This document shows positions 48,888-60,919 of a DNA stretch of 64,000 nt, piece after piece. Origin of the DNA: Coriaria nepalensis (taxonomy: Eukaryota > Streptophyta > Magnoliopsida > Cucurbitales > Coriariaceae). The position numbers and the translations under genes were made by a program. The stretch spans positions 5,952,001 to 6,016,000 of the forward strand of contig CP114485.1 in assembly GCA_027186245.1 (NCBI GenBank). The letters run 5' to 3'. The notes below the pieces were generated by a model that saw nothing but the letters and a program-made list of their open reading frames with translations, made no database searches and was not told the DNA's origin. Position 1 is the first letter of the stretch. Every line of letters begins with the position of its first letter.

Positions 48888-51441
48888 ATTTTGTTGGAAC
48901 ATCTCCACAAGAACATGGACAGTTTTTGGTACACAATGAAACTGAAACGTTAAGTTCTACACACACAAACACAAACACACATATATAAAAATATATAACA
49001 TTAAAATCTCGTTATTAGATTTACCATGCATAAGCATAAATATATATTGCATAAAAACAATGACTAGTTAACCACCACAGAAAGTCTACCTTGACACTGC
49101 AAGGAGAAAATCAAGAAACTTTCCGGTATTTCATTCAGCATTTCAACTGTATATCTCAACAGAACTGTTCTCCATATAATATATCTATTATCAGCGAGAA
49201 AAGTTATGGCACATCAAAATATATAACTAGCAGGAAATAGTTACCCAACAGTGTTTCAGTAGGTAGAGTCACCTGGGCACGCTTGCCGTCATACTTGTAT
49301 TCACAGGTAAATTCTGTATCCTGGAATTTGTTAAGGATCTCAGACACCCCCTTGGTTGGTTTGGCTAGCATAGGTCCAACTGGAACACCAGGTGTAAAGC
49401 TACATGCTGTTGGGAGATTCCACACACCGCCAGTGAGAAGTGCAGGGACTATTTTATCATAAAAGGGAAGTACAAGGTACACTTGTTTAACAATCTTCGC
49501 AGCCTGATATAACAATAATGTTTCAGAATCTTCCTTTAAAGAATATTCAGGCCCAAAAGATGAGAAGATTTGGGTGAAAGGCTACAATTTACTTTCTTTT
49601 GGTAATTTCTGCAGCCAGTATATGAACACCAAACTAATAACCAAAACAGAAGTAGAACACTACAAAATTAGACGTGGATTCAGTGAGGAGACAGTCTAGA
49701 GTTGTGTGAGGCCCATGCCTTCAAGATGAAAACTTTTCTTATCAAGTAACTAAAAATTTAGAATGGCCTTTTCCAAAAATTTTAGATACATGACTTGAGT
49801 TAGAAAACTGCAACAGTTTTTCAGCACTACAGAAAATTAACTAACCTCTTCTAAAGGAGATTGAATATGAGGAGGTGGGGCAGGGTGCTTTTCTGTATAA
49901 ACAGCAGCTTGCCCCAGAGGCAGCTAAAAGAGTCTGCTCAGCCAATCCAATTCGCAACTTTGTCTACCAGGGGAAAAAAAGAAAGAATTACTTCTGGGCA
50001 ATGAAGACATCACTTTGTATCGAGTATATCTGAATTGCAACCTGTAGTAGTCGAATGAGATAGAGAGGCTCACAGTCAGTGGCAGAAACAACAAGTGACT
50101 TGATATGGTTCTTCTTTTTTTCTTGACTATCCTTTCCAGATTCCTAGAATGGTTGAGAAATGATGGTTAGAACCCTGTCAAATTAAGAACTACTGTAAAA
50201 TTGGATTTCTTTTATATAGAAAATAACGAAAATACACCTTGGCAATTATTTGAAATGTATCGAAGACTTTGGCGACGGTTAACACATCAGGTTTACACAT
50301 TATAGATTGAGATGAATGACTTGTTTTTGCAACGAGACCCAAATCACCCAATTCCTATCACGTGTATCCAAGGAAATATAAATCAAATGTTGGTTGATTC
50401 AAACAGTGTTCAATAATAACATCAAGCTGAATCAGAGAATTTTCTATTCCTTTTCAAAGGAAACTAGTACTCGTGCAGATGACAAACACAGAAAAAATCA
50501 GAGAATTCACTTGGTGAAAAAATTGTATCACTGATAAATTGAGGTAAAGCAATCAACTGACTTGTTAAATATAATCCAATATATATTATTTTCTTTGGCT
50601 TTATTGTTAATTAGAGAGCAGTATAACCCGTTTTCCATTAACAAATTAATACAAGGCACATACCTTGTATTGCTTTTTAACCTGTACTTCAGTTCTTCCA
50701 AAAGCCTCACCAAGAGCTTTCATAATCGAAGCATCCCCAATCCCTAGCTCCAACCCTTCATGCGAGGGACGGAACCCCAATCAAAAGCTAAGCAAAGAAA
50801 TAGAAACGGAACCCCGTTCGCCTTGGTTCCAGCATGCCAGTGATTTCAGCTTTAAATCATTTGCCCTCTCCTTCAGTTCCGAAATGTTACTCTTCAATTT
50901 TGCGGTCTTGTCCTGATCAGTAACGGCACATTGTTTCTTAGCCGCGGGCACATACTCAATTTAAAAATAGCACCATTTTCGTCACAATCTTGAGTTTTCA
51001 GATCGTTCTGAGTTTCACTATTGCTTCGGGATTCGATTTTGGGAGTCGAATTGGAATCTTTGGAAGAAGAAGTCGAAAATAGGGGCGGGGTAGAGGAATC
51101 TAGGGTTTTACGTTTCTTGGGAGAGGAAGACGATTGGGGGGACTTCTTTTTTGATGCGGCGGCGGCGCGAGCACCGGAACATAAGAGCGTCGAAAGCTGA
51201 AGGGCGAGAAGATATTGCTGCGAAATTAGGGCTCGAGGAAGATGAGTGGGTTGAGAGAGAAAAGTTTGGCCGGGAGGAGAGAGAAAGAGAGAGCTTTGGT
51301 GAGCTGGAAGCAGTGGTTGCGGCGGAGAGAGAGTGGAGAGTGGCGGAGTAGACAAGAACATGAACTCAGTGAGAGCATCAAATTTGCAGAAGTCGCGGGA
51401 ACGACGAAGAAGAGATTTTGGTTTAGCGCGGAAAATGTCAA

Positions 51442-52265
51442 GGGAAAAAGGCGGGAAGATTGTAGGGCAAGAAGACGGATGATTTTATTACACCTCCGCC
51501 CCTCCTCTCCGACATCTCACCCTCTGTATGTTCCGACGTGTCGTGTTACATTTGAATTCTCATATCAATTCACTCCTCCATCGCACTGATTCAATTAACC
51601 CTGTACAAGGAAAATCATGAAAAAATAATTAATTTATTGGATTTATTTTTATTCATATGATTATATTATATTATATTATATTATATTATATTATATTATA
51701 TTATATTATATTATACTATACTATACTATACTATACTATACTATACTATACTATACTATACTATACTATACTATACTATACTATACTATACTATATACTA
51801 TACTATACTATACTATACTATATTATATTATATTATATTACATTATATTCTATTCTATTATATTATATTACATTACATTATATTATATTACATTATATTA
51901 TATTTGTTTGTTTTAAAAATCAACATTTGACATTTTTAACGAGTATAAAGAAAATACTAATATTAATGATCACTATAATAAGTAAATAGACCAAATAGTT
52001 CTTACTTTAAATTAGATTATACCTAAAATAAAGTTAATCAATGAAAATTTACTATTTACCATTAACTAAGCTTTTTCTTATATATACATTAGTATCTAAA
52101 ATATTTTAATGGATTACCATAAGATCTTAAGTATAATCCATATCAAAAAAATAAAAATAAAAATAATAATAACATTTCTAATTCCCTCCACAATAATTAG
52201 AAAAAACAGCTTCTGAGTCCTGCTTTCAAACAAGAGGATCTCTTCTTTGAGGATGACGAGTGTAA
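51442..52265. other. Intergenic, LIG1-pseudogene upstream side
   Basis: Contains the pentanucleotide microsatellite and AT-rich DNA. No gene. Confidence 0.6.
51659..51903. repeat. Pentanucleotide microsatellite, (TTATA)n then (CTATA)n
   Basis: About 245 bp made of TTATA units, a long homogenised CTATA block, then TTATA/CATTA variants. The open frame across it (Ile/Leu/Tyr only) is an artefact of the repeat. Confidence 0.95.
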
Positions 52266-53754
52266 GGTAGATTCATTTCATGGTTTGTTTTTGTCGTGAT
52301 GCTCAAATCCTTAAGGAGTCATGGTCTTGACGATGATGTTGAGTATTGGGAGAAAAGAGCAAAAGCGGCTGAGAAGGTTGCAGGCAATAATTACCGATCC
52401 GATCCCTTCATCGTCACCTCTCAGTTGGACTCTCAAGTTAACAAGTAAAACCCTTAATTAACACCATTTACTAATTTAGCATCGATGTTACACGATATAC
52501 TCATGATCAAGAACACATTGCTACTTGCAGGGATATTGATGGGATGACTTAACAACACAAGAAGAGGCGTGGGCCAAAATCACAAAACCATGGGGCCGTG
52601 CAAAGCCACGAAACCTATTGATAGGTGTTGGCGGTGCGACCCGAATTGGGCCAACAACCTGAAATAACTAGCAAACTGCGTGTTGGGTTTTGGTCGTACC
52701 CCCGGAGGAGGCGAAAGAGGTCAATACTACATGGTTACAGATTCTTCGGATGATGACTTAGTAAATCCAAAGCCGGAACCTTATGTCATGCCGTGATTCA
52801 GACGGAGCCACTTTGGGTCACATTTGCACGTAGCATGGTGATTAAATTGAAGGCAGAGCTTGTCATAAGTACTACCGACAAGACCATAGACGGACGCAGA
52901 GCTAGTGTTCACATAGCATATGGTGCCCAAATTACAGCTCAATTTGCAGAGAACATTATTATCCACAGGCTTCGCATACATCACATTATATCTCAAAGTT
53001 GCGGATCATTTTGGCACGAGACAGCGGACTGATGGAGACGGGATTTCTATATTTGGATCTAGTAAAATTTGGATTGATCATAATTCTCTATCCTTTTGTG
53101 ATGGACTTATTGATGCCATTCAAGAGAGTACTGCAATCACCATCTCAAATTACCAAATGAACCATCAGAATGAAGTAAGTATCTTATGAAAAGAAGTGTA
53201 TGTTTGCGTTCTATCTGCTCGATATGCATTTCCTTATTGACTTTAAACTACTTACAATAAATTACCAACAAAATGCATGTGGACACAGGTAATGTTGCTT
53301 GGTGCACATGATTCATACTCTCAAGATGCAAGAATGCGAGGAACAATAGCATTCAACCATTTCGGACAAGGCTTGGTTGCAAGAATGCCGAGATGTAGAC
53401 TGGGTTTCTTCCATGTGGTGAACAATGACTACACACATTGGCTCATGTATGTGATTGGAGGCACAGCACAAATACTACCAATATAAGCCAAGGCAATCGA
53501 TTCATTGCACCACCCGAACCCCCATGCAAAGGTCACTCATAGGATCAATGCGCCTGAGAGCACGTGGAAGAGTTGGACACGGGTGTCTGAAGGAGATTTG
53601 ATGGTGAATGGAGCATTCTTCGTTGAATCGGGAAATTCAAGAGAAAGAGCTATTTAGGAGGCTTGGTGTGATCAATAATAGGCCCGGGACCTATGTCACG
53701 TGGCTTACATGCTACGCCAGTGCACTAACCTGCTCTGTTGGTAAACCCTGTTAG
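52266..53754 (+). pseudogene. Pectate lyase (PL1) pseudogene
   Basis: Plant pectate lyases cleave de-esterified pectin in the wall. Three exon remnants are seen: about 52300-52444 (DDVEYWEKRAKAAEKVA, near the N-terminus), about 52570-53174 and 53289-53754. The middle part reads [74 protein letters not shown] and KIWIDHNSL. The last exon has [29 protein letters not shown] (the RxPxxR catalytic region) and [10 protein letters not shown], ending at TAG (GKPC). Breaks include a stop after NNLK (near 52665), PGTLRHAV read as PEPLCHAV with a shift, loss of the H.GLR segment near 53025 with a shift, and several stops after 53490. No signal peptide exon was found. Introns are kept, so it is a decayed duplicate. 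Confidence 0.88.
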
Positions 53755-54234
53755 AAAATGATCAGTTCCAATGATCTCAGAAAATTGCTCGGGCGTGGGG
53801 TTTTAACAATTACGAACTAAGGCGTATAACATATATGTATTATTGTATAGATTGATTGCTTCCAAGGGTATCTCAAGTCCGTAATAGTAGGCGACTCTCT
53901 GGGTGAAAATCGGATTCAAGCTCCCAAGCACATCATTATAGAGCATCGGGATAATATTACCAAACGCACCTTTTTTTTAAAAGTATTGCTCCCACATTTT
54001 TGATACTTCACCAGAGTGCACATTTTCTAATAACCGACTTATCGAAGAATGAAAGAATAATATTATTTATTATACAGGATACATGAAAAGATTCAAACTC
54101 CATTGTTTCAAAGCGAGATTTTGGCATGGAACCAACTTTCTTTTTTAACAAGTACAATAATTTATCAACCTAGACCAAAACCATGACGGACCAGGCAGGC
54201 AGGGTGACTCAGAACATGGGTCATAGATTTATCA
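53755..54234. other. Intergenic between the pectate lyase pseudogene and the 3' end of the CHYR1-like gene
   Basis: Nothing supported apart from the likely 3' UTR of the minus-strand gene. Confidence 0.6.
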
Positions 54235-57005
54235 TCAAGTCATCACCTCGGCCGGTATCATAGATGAACATGAAGACGTAGGGCCACCTCGAGTCCGTCT
54301 AGTATTATAAGAATTGCAGTCTGGGCATTTGAGACCAACAAGGTGAAAAGATACTTCACAGTTCGCTCCACAATCATTGCACAGGATCCACACCTGTTAA
54401 TTTGTATGCACAGGCATAGATCGTGATCAGATCAGCAGAATATAAATCTGGAATCTAGGTAAGATTCTGTAAGCTCTAGTTGAGTGTATACCAGTCAGAA
54501 TTATGTGGATTTAAACTGGATTTTAGTCTTAAACTGACGCTAAGATTCCCTAAGCTTTAATGAAGTTATTAAAACTTCAAACTTCAAATAAGGAGTTCAA
54601 AAAATCTAGTTTTCCTCATACTCTAATCAAAATACAGTTCTCGAGCACTATCAAATGAAACTTCAGTTTACAAACCTTCTTGTTTCCGTATATATCAGGC
54701 ATCGGACTTGATGCAATCTGCATTGATGATTTAACAAAACCCAATTAATATATTTTAATAATAAAAAATGCTCACTAAGTACTAATTTTGTTAACAACAT
54801 TTTTGTTCGTAAAATAGAATATAAAATAATACAAAGATATCGTCTTAAATTACCATTCGATCAAGCTTTTCCCACAGACTGGTCATATCACATATCGATT
54901 TTGAGCAAACCGGACAAGAGTACCTGTCACGTACGGAAACTCATAAATCAAAACTTTCAAATCTTCGGTTTTACCAAACTGCAGTTTAATGAAAATACAA
55001 ATTCACTTACCGGTAATGTTGAGTCATCTCCTTGACACATTCTAAATGTATAGTATGCCCACAAGGCAATATGTTAAGATCTCTTGTCGTGTCAAAAAGA
55101 AACTGCATATATAAAATACAAATCATTAGAATCTAAATAATAACAATTACAAGCAGAATAAATCCAAAAAACACTTGCCTCAAAGCAAACAGGGCAATTA
55201 TGGTGCATGGCGTTTTCTACACAGCGGTGGCCGTTTTTCATCGACTTGGGATAACAACATCCTGAAACAAAAATTTTATCACCTTCAGATTTGATCAATA
55301 GAAAGTAAAAGTGGGTTCTTTTATTTTATTTTATTTTAATTTTCATCATCTCACTCACCACAAGTCTTGCAGTGGAAGAAATTTTCACTGCCTCCAGTCC
55401 TGCAACAAATAACAGATACAAGCTATGAAAAATCATTTCCCAGTACATCATATAGACAATATGTGCTGATTGCATAGAACCACCTAAACTATGGCTAATA
55501 CCCATTTTCTTCATACCCAATATGTGCTAATACCCAATTTTCATAGTTTAAGGATTTTTTTGCAGCATTTTATTTTAAGTAAGGGAGATGAACGGTTTTG
55601 CGATAGTTCAAGGGGGTGCCGTGTGATTTACCCAGAAAAGGGAAAAAACTAAATATAGACCTTTACCTGCAAATTCCACATTCATCACAGTGGTATTGAT
55701 TCTTAGAGACCTGAGGAATAAAGAATAGATTCTAAAATTAGAGAAGATAACAAAGAATGAGTAGGATCACAAACTCCAAAATTACTTACATCATTATCAA
55801 AGAATTTGCAGATGGAACAGAAGTAGTTCCCCATACATACTCCACAGTTTGCACAATATTGCTGAACCTGATTGGATTACAAGAAAATTAACAGGGAAAA
55901 AAAAGAGGTCAACAAAACAGAAAGTTCACTCTTTTGGTATATAATTTTGATTCAATTTTAATTGTTAATAATAAAGTGGGAACTCACATCTTGTTCTGTG
56001 TTGCAAAGGGAACAGATAACCTGAAAATTAAAACACGGTAAGATACAATTATAGACCCAATTATAAGCACTTACAATAAAACCTCGTCTTATTTGTATTG
56101 TATGTATACTCAATACTCATAGTATATAGTATAGTTCCCTAATTCAATACCCTCAGTCAGAAATTGATTACATGACATAAAATTTTTCTCTCTCTCTAAA
56201 TGAGGGCATCTCTCTATCATGATCCTATATATATTCAGATTAATCAAGAATATCATGATTAAGAATATTTGCAAAAAAAAAATTGCTTAATGCTTATTTT
56301 TAAAAATAAATAAAACACTTTTTCTGCTTATTATGATAAGCATATCAAAATAGGCACTTTTTCTGTTTTTATTTTATTTTTATAAACAAATTTTAAGCAC
56401 ATTTCTAGTTATAGGCCACTTAATATTATAAGCATCTTTTTTTTAAGCACTCCCAAACGGGATCTAAGTCCCTCTACAAGACTATAATCTATCAATATTA
56501 CATAATTAACTGAGGAAATTAAAGTATTAAATCAAAAATCAAGCAGCAAACCTTTTTCACTTCATGGCGAGGAACATCATGATCATCAAGAGGATTACTA
56601 GTTTCTAAGGAGTTCTGTTCACAGAGAAAATAACCAAGAAACAAAATAAATCTTTCGTCTCATATAATTATCAAAAGAGCAATAAAAATTAAAAAAAGAA
56701 AGAAAAAAAAAGTTTAGAAATACCTTAGCTTCATTATGGCAATGTCTGCAATCAAAAATCTCATCACAACAAGGTGCTCTGATCTTGCATTTCCTTCTAT
56801 AATGTGAGCACCTAAAAATCACCCAAAAAAAAAAAACCCATTACAGTTTTCCCCAGAAAAACAAAGCCCCAAATCTGAATTAGAAGTTTTCTCGAGAAAA
56901 TAAAGCATACCCAAAATTCCCAGCCTCGATATCTGTCAGAGGAACATCTTCATAAAATTCCAATCCAGAAGAAGAAGAATCAGCTTCAGTTTCAGTGTCC
57001 ACCAT
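54235..57005 (-). CDS. CHYR1: CHY/CTCHY/RING zinc-finger E3 ubiquitin ligase, CHYR1/RZPF34 type
   Basis: Twelve exons join in frame to 888 nt (295 aa): 56911-57005, 56724-56811, 56552-56614, 55988-56020, 55790-55867, 55667-55710, 55359-55399, 55179-55261, 55011-55102, 54854-54923, 54676-54717, 54235-54393. The CHY finger is [20 protein letters not shown] then CRHCHNEAK, with [11 protein letters not shown] and [13 protein letters not shown]. The CTCHY finger follows ([20 protein letters not shown]). The C3H2C3 RING runs from CPVCFEFLFD through [12 protein letters not shown] to CPVCSK. A rubredoxin-like tail ends it ([20 protein letters not shown]). All zinc ligands seen are intact. Arabidopsis CHYR1/RZPF34 acts in ABA, stomatal and drought responses; that role here is inferred. 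The intron after the exon at 55179-55261 has a GC donor (GAG|GCAAGT). Orthology to CHYR1 rather than a sister paralogue is likely, not proven. Confidence 0.94.
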
Positions 57006-57125
57006 CACCTTCCGATTGAGAAAGAACAAAAAATGGTGCTATAATCTTTTCTAAAGATTGAAACCCAGATTTCACCAGGAGAAATGTAACGCGTTGTGGT
57101 AATGGAATTGGTTTGTTCACGTGGG

Positions 57126-57132
57126 ATTTATA
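57126..57132 (-). promoter_or_regulatory. Probable TATA box of the CHYR1-like gene
   Basis: The minus strand reads TATAAAT about 120 bp upstream of the start codon at 57005. Confidence 0.5.
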
Positions 57133-57266
57133 CAAGAACGAAAGGGAGAGATGGGATGTGAAACAGAAAAAGGCAGCTTTTTCTGAGTTGTGCTAAAATC
57201 TACGATGGATACAAATCTCTTGATTTTTTTACATATCCGCTAGTTAATTTAAATTTTCTTTTATTA

Positions 57267-57307
57267 TTTAATTTAATTTAATTTAATTTAATTTAATTCA
57301 ATTTAAT
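57267..57307. repeat. (ATTTA)n pentanucleotide microsatellite
   Basis: About eight units of ATTTA, the last slightly altered. Confidence 0.85.
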
Positions 57308-60300
57308 TATTTTTCTAACTCCAGGAAAGGAAAATTGTTGATAGTTTACTTGTATCTTCTCCTATTATTATTATTATAAAAAAAAAAAATTCTCTAAAAC
57401 TCTCCTATTTCTTAAACTATAATTATTATTCTTTTTTTTTTAAGACTCAAGATTTAGATTTAAAGTAGATATTTAATAGTTAATATTATTTAAATTTTCT
57501 CACGATCAATTTATATAAACCTAATATATTTTTATTTTGGGTTAAATATTGTAATCATTATATATTTATATTAAAATCATTATCTTAAAAATATGTCAAT
57601 ATTAAAATGTACAACTGGTTTACACGCCCACACAAGCGCGTAAGGTAAGTGAACACACTACATAAATTTACTACAGTCTCCGGGTTTGAAAGAAACAGCT
57701 GGCTGCCGTTGAAATCTCAGGATAGGATCTGACTAATTGCTGACTCGTCTTTGGGCCCCACCGTATCTACTGGCGCTTTTATTGGACGTGCATTTGGCGC
57801 AAAGCTAGAGGAATGGAACACGTGGCGGTTAAGCAGTGGGCCATGAGGTGTTACATCTAGCAATCTTGCTGTGAGGCAGCCACTTTTGGGCTGTCACTTA
57901 ATCTTAAATGGGCCACTAGAGCCCATTATCCACTTTTTATGGAATATATATATATTCCATCCAATCTTTCCTATCTCAATAGTCAATAGTAATCGTTCTT
58001 TTGCCAAAAAAAGAAAATATGAAAAAAATAATAATAATAGTAAAAACTCTCGGTCTATAAAAATGTATATAAAAAATATATATTGGGCCTTGACCCCTGA
58101 GGCCCATTTATTGGACCGGCCTAGGGATTATTCGAACTTAGAACAAGGGTCTCTATTCTCTATGTCGTCGTGTGGGCATCCCGGCAAGCTCAATTTGAGC
58201 CAAGCCAGGTTGGGCCTACTGACATCAAGTTTCTACTTGTGATTTTTAAGTGGAAGGGAAGCAAAATTTAAAAGCAGAAGAAGGCACGTGGAATCCAGCT
58301 TCCCCACGTGCAATGTTGGTGCTAAACACAGTCAGTTATATTAATATCTTGCGTGACATAAAAAAAATTACATTTAGCTTGCTTCTAACAATAATTTAAT
58401 CAGTTTTTAAACATCTTTTATAATTAATTACTTCTCTAATCATTAAGCGCCACCTTTTATAATTAATACAGATTTATGATGCATTAGATTCCCTAATTAA
58501 GACCAAGACAAATAAAATAATAATAATAAATGAGAGAGATTCAAACATCATTAATAGCATCTTCTAGGCATCATATTATTATTACATTGAGATGGATAAC
58601 ATCGTGACATGAAGTTCGGAATTACAAATTTAAAAAATAAATAATTAAAGCACAAATATTGGCGGTAACCGTTGTAGCGATGGGATAAAGATTGGAATCT
58701 TCTTCAATATTTTTAAAAATAATAATCTATAAATATTAGAAGTAATATACATGAACTTTGTTGTTTTAAAACTCGAAGATTTTCTCAACATGGGGTTGCA
58801 AATTTTGATAGAAGCGATTGAACTCATAATATCATTAGATAAATTTAATATATAAACTTCATTTTGGAGAAGATGGGAGTTCCGATCAAAATTTGGGAGA
58901 AAGAGAGAAAGTTATTTGAACGAATCTAAACTTCATTTCGATTGGATTCAATCGAAAACTTAGTAAATTAAACACTACTCAAAAATGCGATTGGGGCTCA
59001 TAAAATAGGAAAGTAGTCAAAATTTAAGGGAGAGTCAGGATTTTAAATTGATTTAATTATTATCATACCATCAACTCTTTATCTATAAATAAAAGGTTTT
59101 TAGAAGGCAAAAATCATCATCAAATCATCCAACAAATCAACCGATCATCACAAATCATCGTCAAATACTTACTAACAAAAAATTGAAAAACACTCATTAT
59201 TTTCTCTATGCTCTATCTATTTTTTAACATTTGTTGTTTTCCTCCGAAAAAGTATATATATGATTCCTTAAAATCAGTTCTTAAAAACAATAATTAGAGT
59301 GTTAGATTATCATCCGAACGAAAATCTCACTTCATCGTTCACAAATGAAACATTTTTTTTTCTCTTTTCTTATTTATTATTTTAATTTATTAAATTTTAG
59401 ATGTAAAAATAATATAAAATTAAATTTTAATCTATCAAATTATTATTTCATTAATCAACATCCTCTTTAATTTTAATCCATCGAGTTATTACATTATACA
59501 CATCACCATCTCAATTTTGTCATATCCACTATCTTTTTCTAAGAAATTTAAAAATAAATTTAATGAGTTTTTCTCCTATTTGTATAATTGTGTATAAACA
59601 TATATTATTTTTTTCGTCGTTTATATAGATTATAGACCACTACATAGAGTGGTCCAGAAAATCTAGATTATAAATTTTATGTTGATAGGGAAAATAAAAT
59701 GTTTTTTTTTTTTTGGTTCTTGCTTGTAATAAAAAAAAAACAAAGTTCACTTACTAAATAGATTCAACAAAATTGACTAGTTAGTACAAGTGTAAATAAT
59801 TCCTCTAACGAATGTTTCTTTAAAAAAAAAAAAAAAATAAAAAAAATAAACCAAGAATATGTATTATTGTTTTTGTTTTCTTTAGATGAATTATACGTAA
59901 TAAATTATTAAGCTATGATGAATACCTATTTGATTTAACATCATATAATTAAAAAAAAAAAGGATTATTATACATAATTCGCATTAATTGAGTACGATGG
60001 TTTGTTAAATAAAGAATTTTTTCCTATTTATCACGCTAATCTTATAAATTGAGATATTATCACGCTAATCCTTTTTTATTTTATTTATTTTATGACATAT
60101 TAATTAACTCAACATAGAACAAACATTTTAAGAGATGTCGTACTCTCACACGGGTGTTCTATGAATGAAACAACCGTGTATTATTGCAATCTTGAAATTT
60201 AAATAATCATTAGAACTATTTTATTAAAATTATTATACATGTCATGGCTTATGACCAATCTTATTTTCTAATATTAATTACATTATTAAAGATGTTATGG

Positions 60301-60827
60301 CCCAGTTCCCGCCTTCCCTGGACGAAATGCTTGAAATCATTTATTGGGTGGGGGAGATCGAATGGATGTTATTTAATCTATTAGGATATTTTTCGTAATT
60401 ATAAAATAAATAGGGGATGCTTCGTAATTATCAACATCAATTTTGCACTTATATTTTGAACTAATGTAAAAATTTGATATATTATTCATATTAATTAATT
60501 TATATAAGAAATTAATTATATCATAAATTATCCATATTTTAACTTTGACGAAGTTTTTAGATCTATAGAGCTTTAGCCATTAGAGCTTTGAGCTCCATAT
60601 GGAAATGGGAGGAAAAAGAAAAAGAAAATAAAAAAAGGGAAATAAAATATAAAATATACAATTTTGGGACATTTTTTGAGGAAACAAAAAAATTAACCGG
60701 CCGATAGTGATAATCCGATTGAAATAACCCCGAGACCGAATAACCGAACTCTAGGGCCACGTCAGAGATGCCCACTTTGGATTCTATTCACACTTGATGA
60801 TACCTCTTCCTCCTTCTAGTTCCACGT

Positions 60828-60836
60828 TATATTAAA
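60828..60836 (+). promoter_or_regulatory. Probable TATA box of the FIT-like gene
   Basis: TATATTAAA about 85 bp upstream of the ATG at 60920, followed by a CT-rich leader (CTTCCTTTCTCCTTAACCTC). Confidence 0.5.
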
Positions 60837-60919
60837 CCGCATAAGGCAGCTTCCTTTCTCCTTAACCTCTCTTCAACCCCATTTCTTCTTCTTTCTTATT
60901 AACACAACCATTGTTCCAT

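Larger units (their letters stand above)
41371..51441 (-). pseudogene. LIG1: DNA ligase 1 (LIG1) pseudogene, intron-containing, with a copia insertion
   Basis: Recognisable from N-terminus to stop. Exon remnants right to left: about 50640-51441, 50238-50354, 50042-50143, 49846-49963, 49273-49503 (adenylation motif CEYKYDGKRAQ), 49090-49184, 43864-43950 (ILDGELVAYDR), 43213-43343, 42712-42824, 42432-42608 ([15 protein letters not shown]), 42189-42260, 42015-42088, 41859-41912, 41707-41784, 41531-41608, 41371-41441. Lesions include two CGA-to-TGA stops (49143-49145, 49131-49133) and a CAA-to-TAA stop in the RFPRIVRVRED exon. Frameshifts lie near 51180, 50950, 50813, 49913, 43247, 42505 and 41411. 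About 45 codons of the N-terminal ligase domain (after VPFLF.CLAFD) are deleted near 50780. Retained introns mean a segmental duplicate. A functional LIG1 is presumably elsewhere, since the enzyme is essential for replication. Confidence 0.93.
57006..60827. other. Intergenic between the divergent CHYR1-like and FIT-like genes
   Basis: CHYR1-like promoter on the left, FIT-like promoter on the right. Contains an (ATTTA)n tract at 57267-57307, an E2F-type TTTGGCGC at about 57793, and three CACGTG cores at about 57819, 58286 and 58306. The rest is AT-rich with no supported gene. Confidence 0.55.

Noticed and set aside
48336..48934. Separate small genes at 48336-48934
   Set aside because: They are the gag N-terminus and LTR of the LIG1-intron copia; the split comes from the 17-bp duplication.
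51657..51989. 110-codon open frame rich in Ile/Leu/Tyr
   Set aside because: It is translation of the pentanucleotide microsatellite and has no domain.
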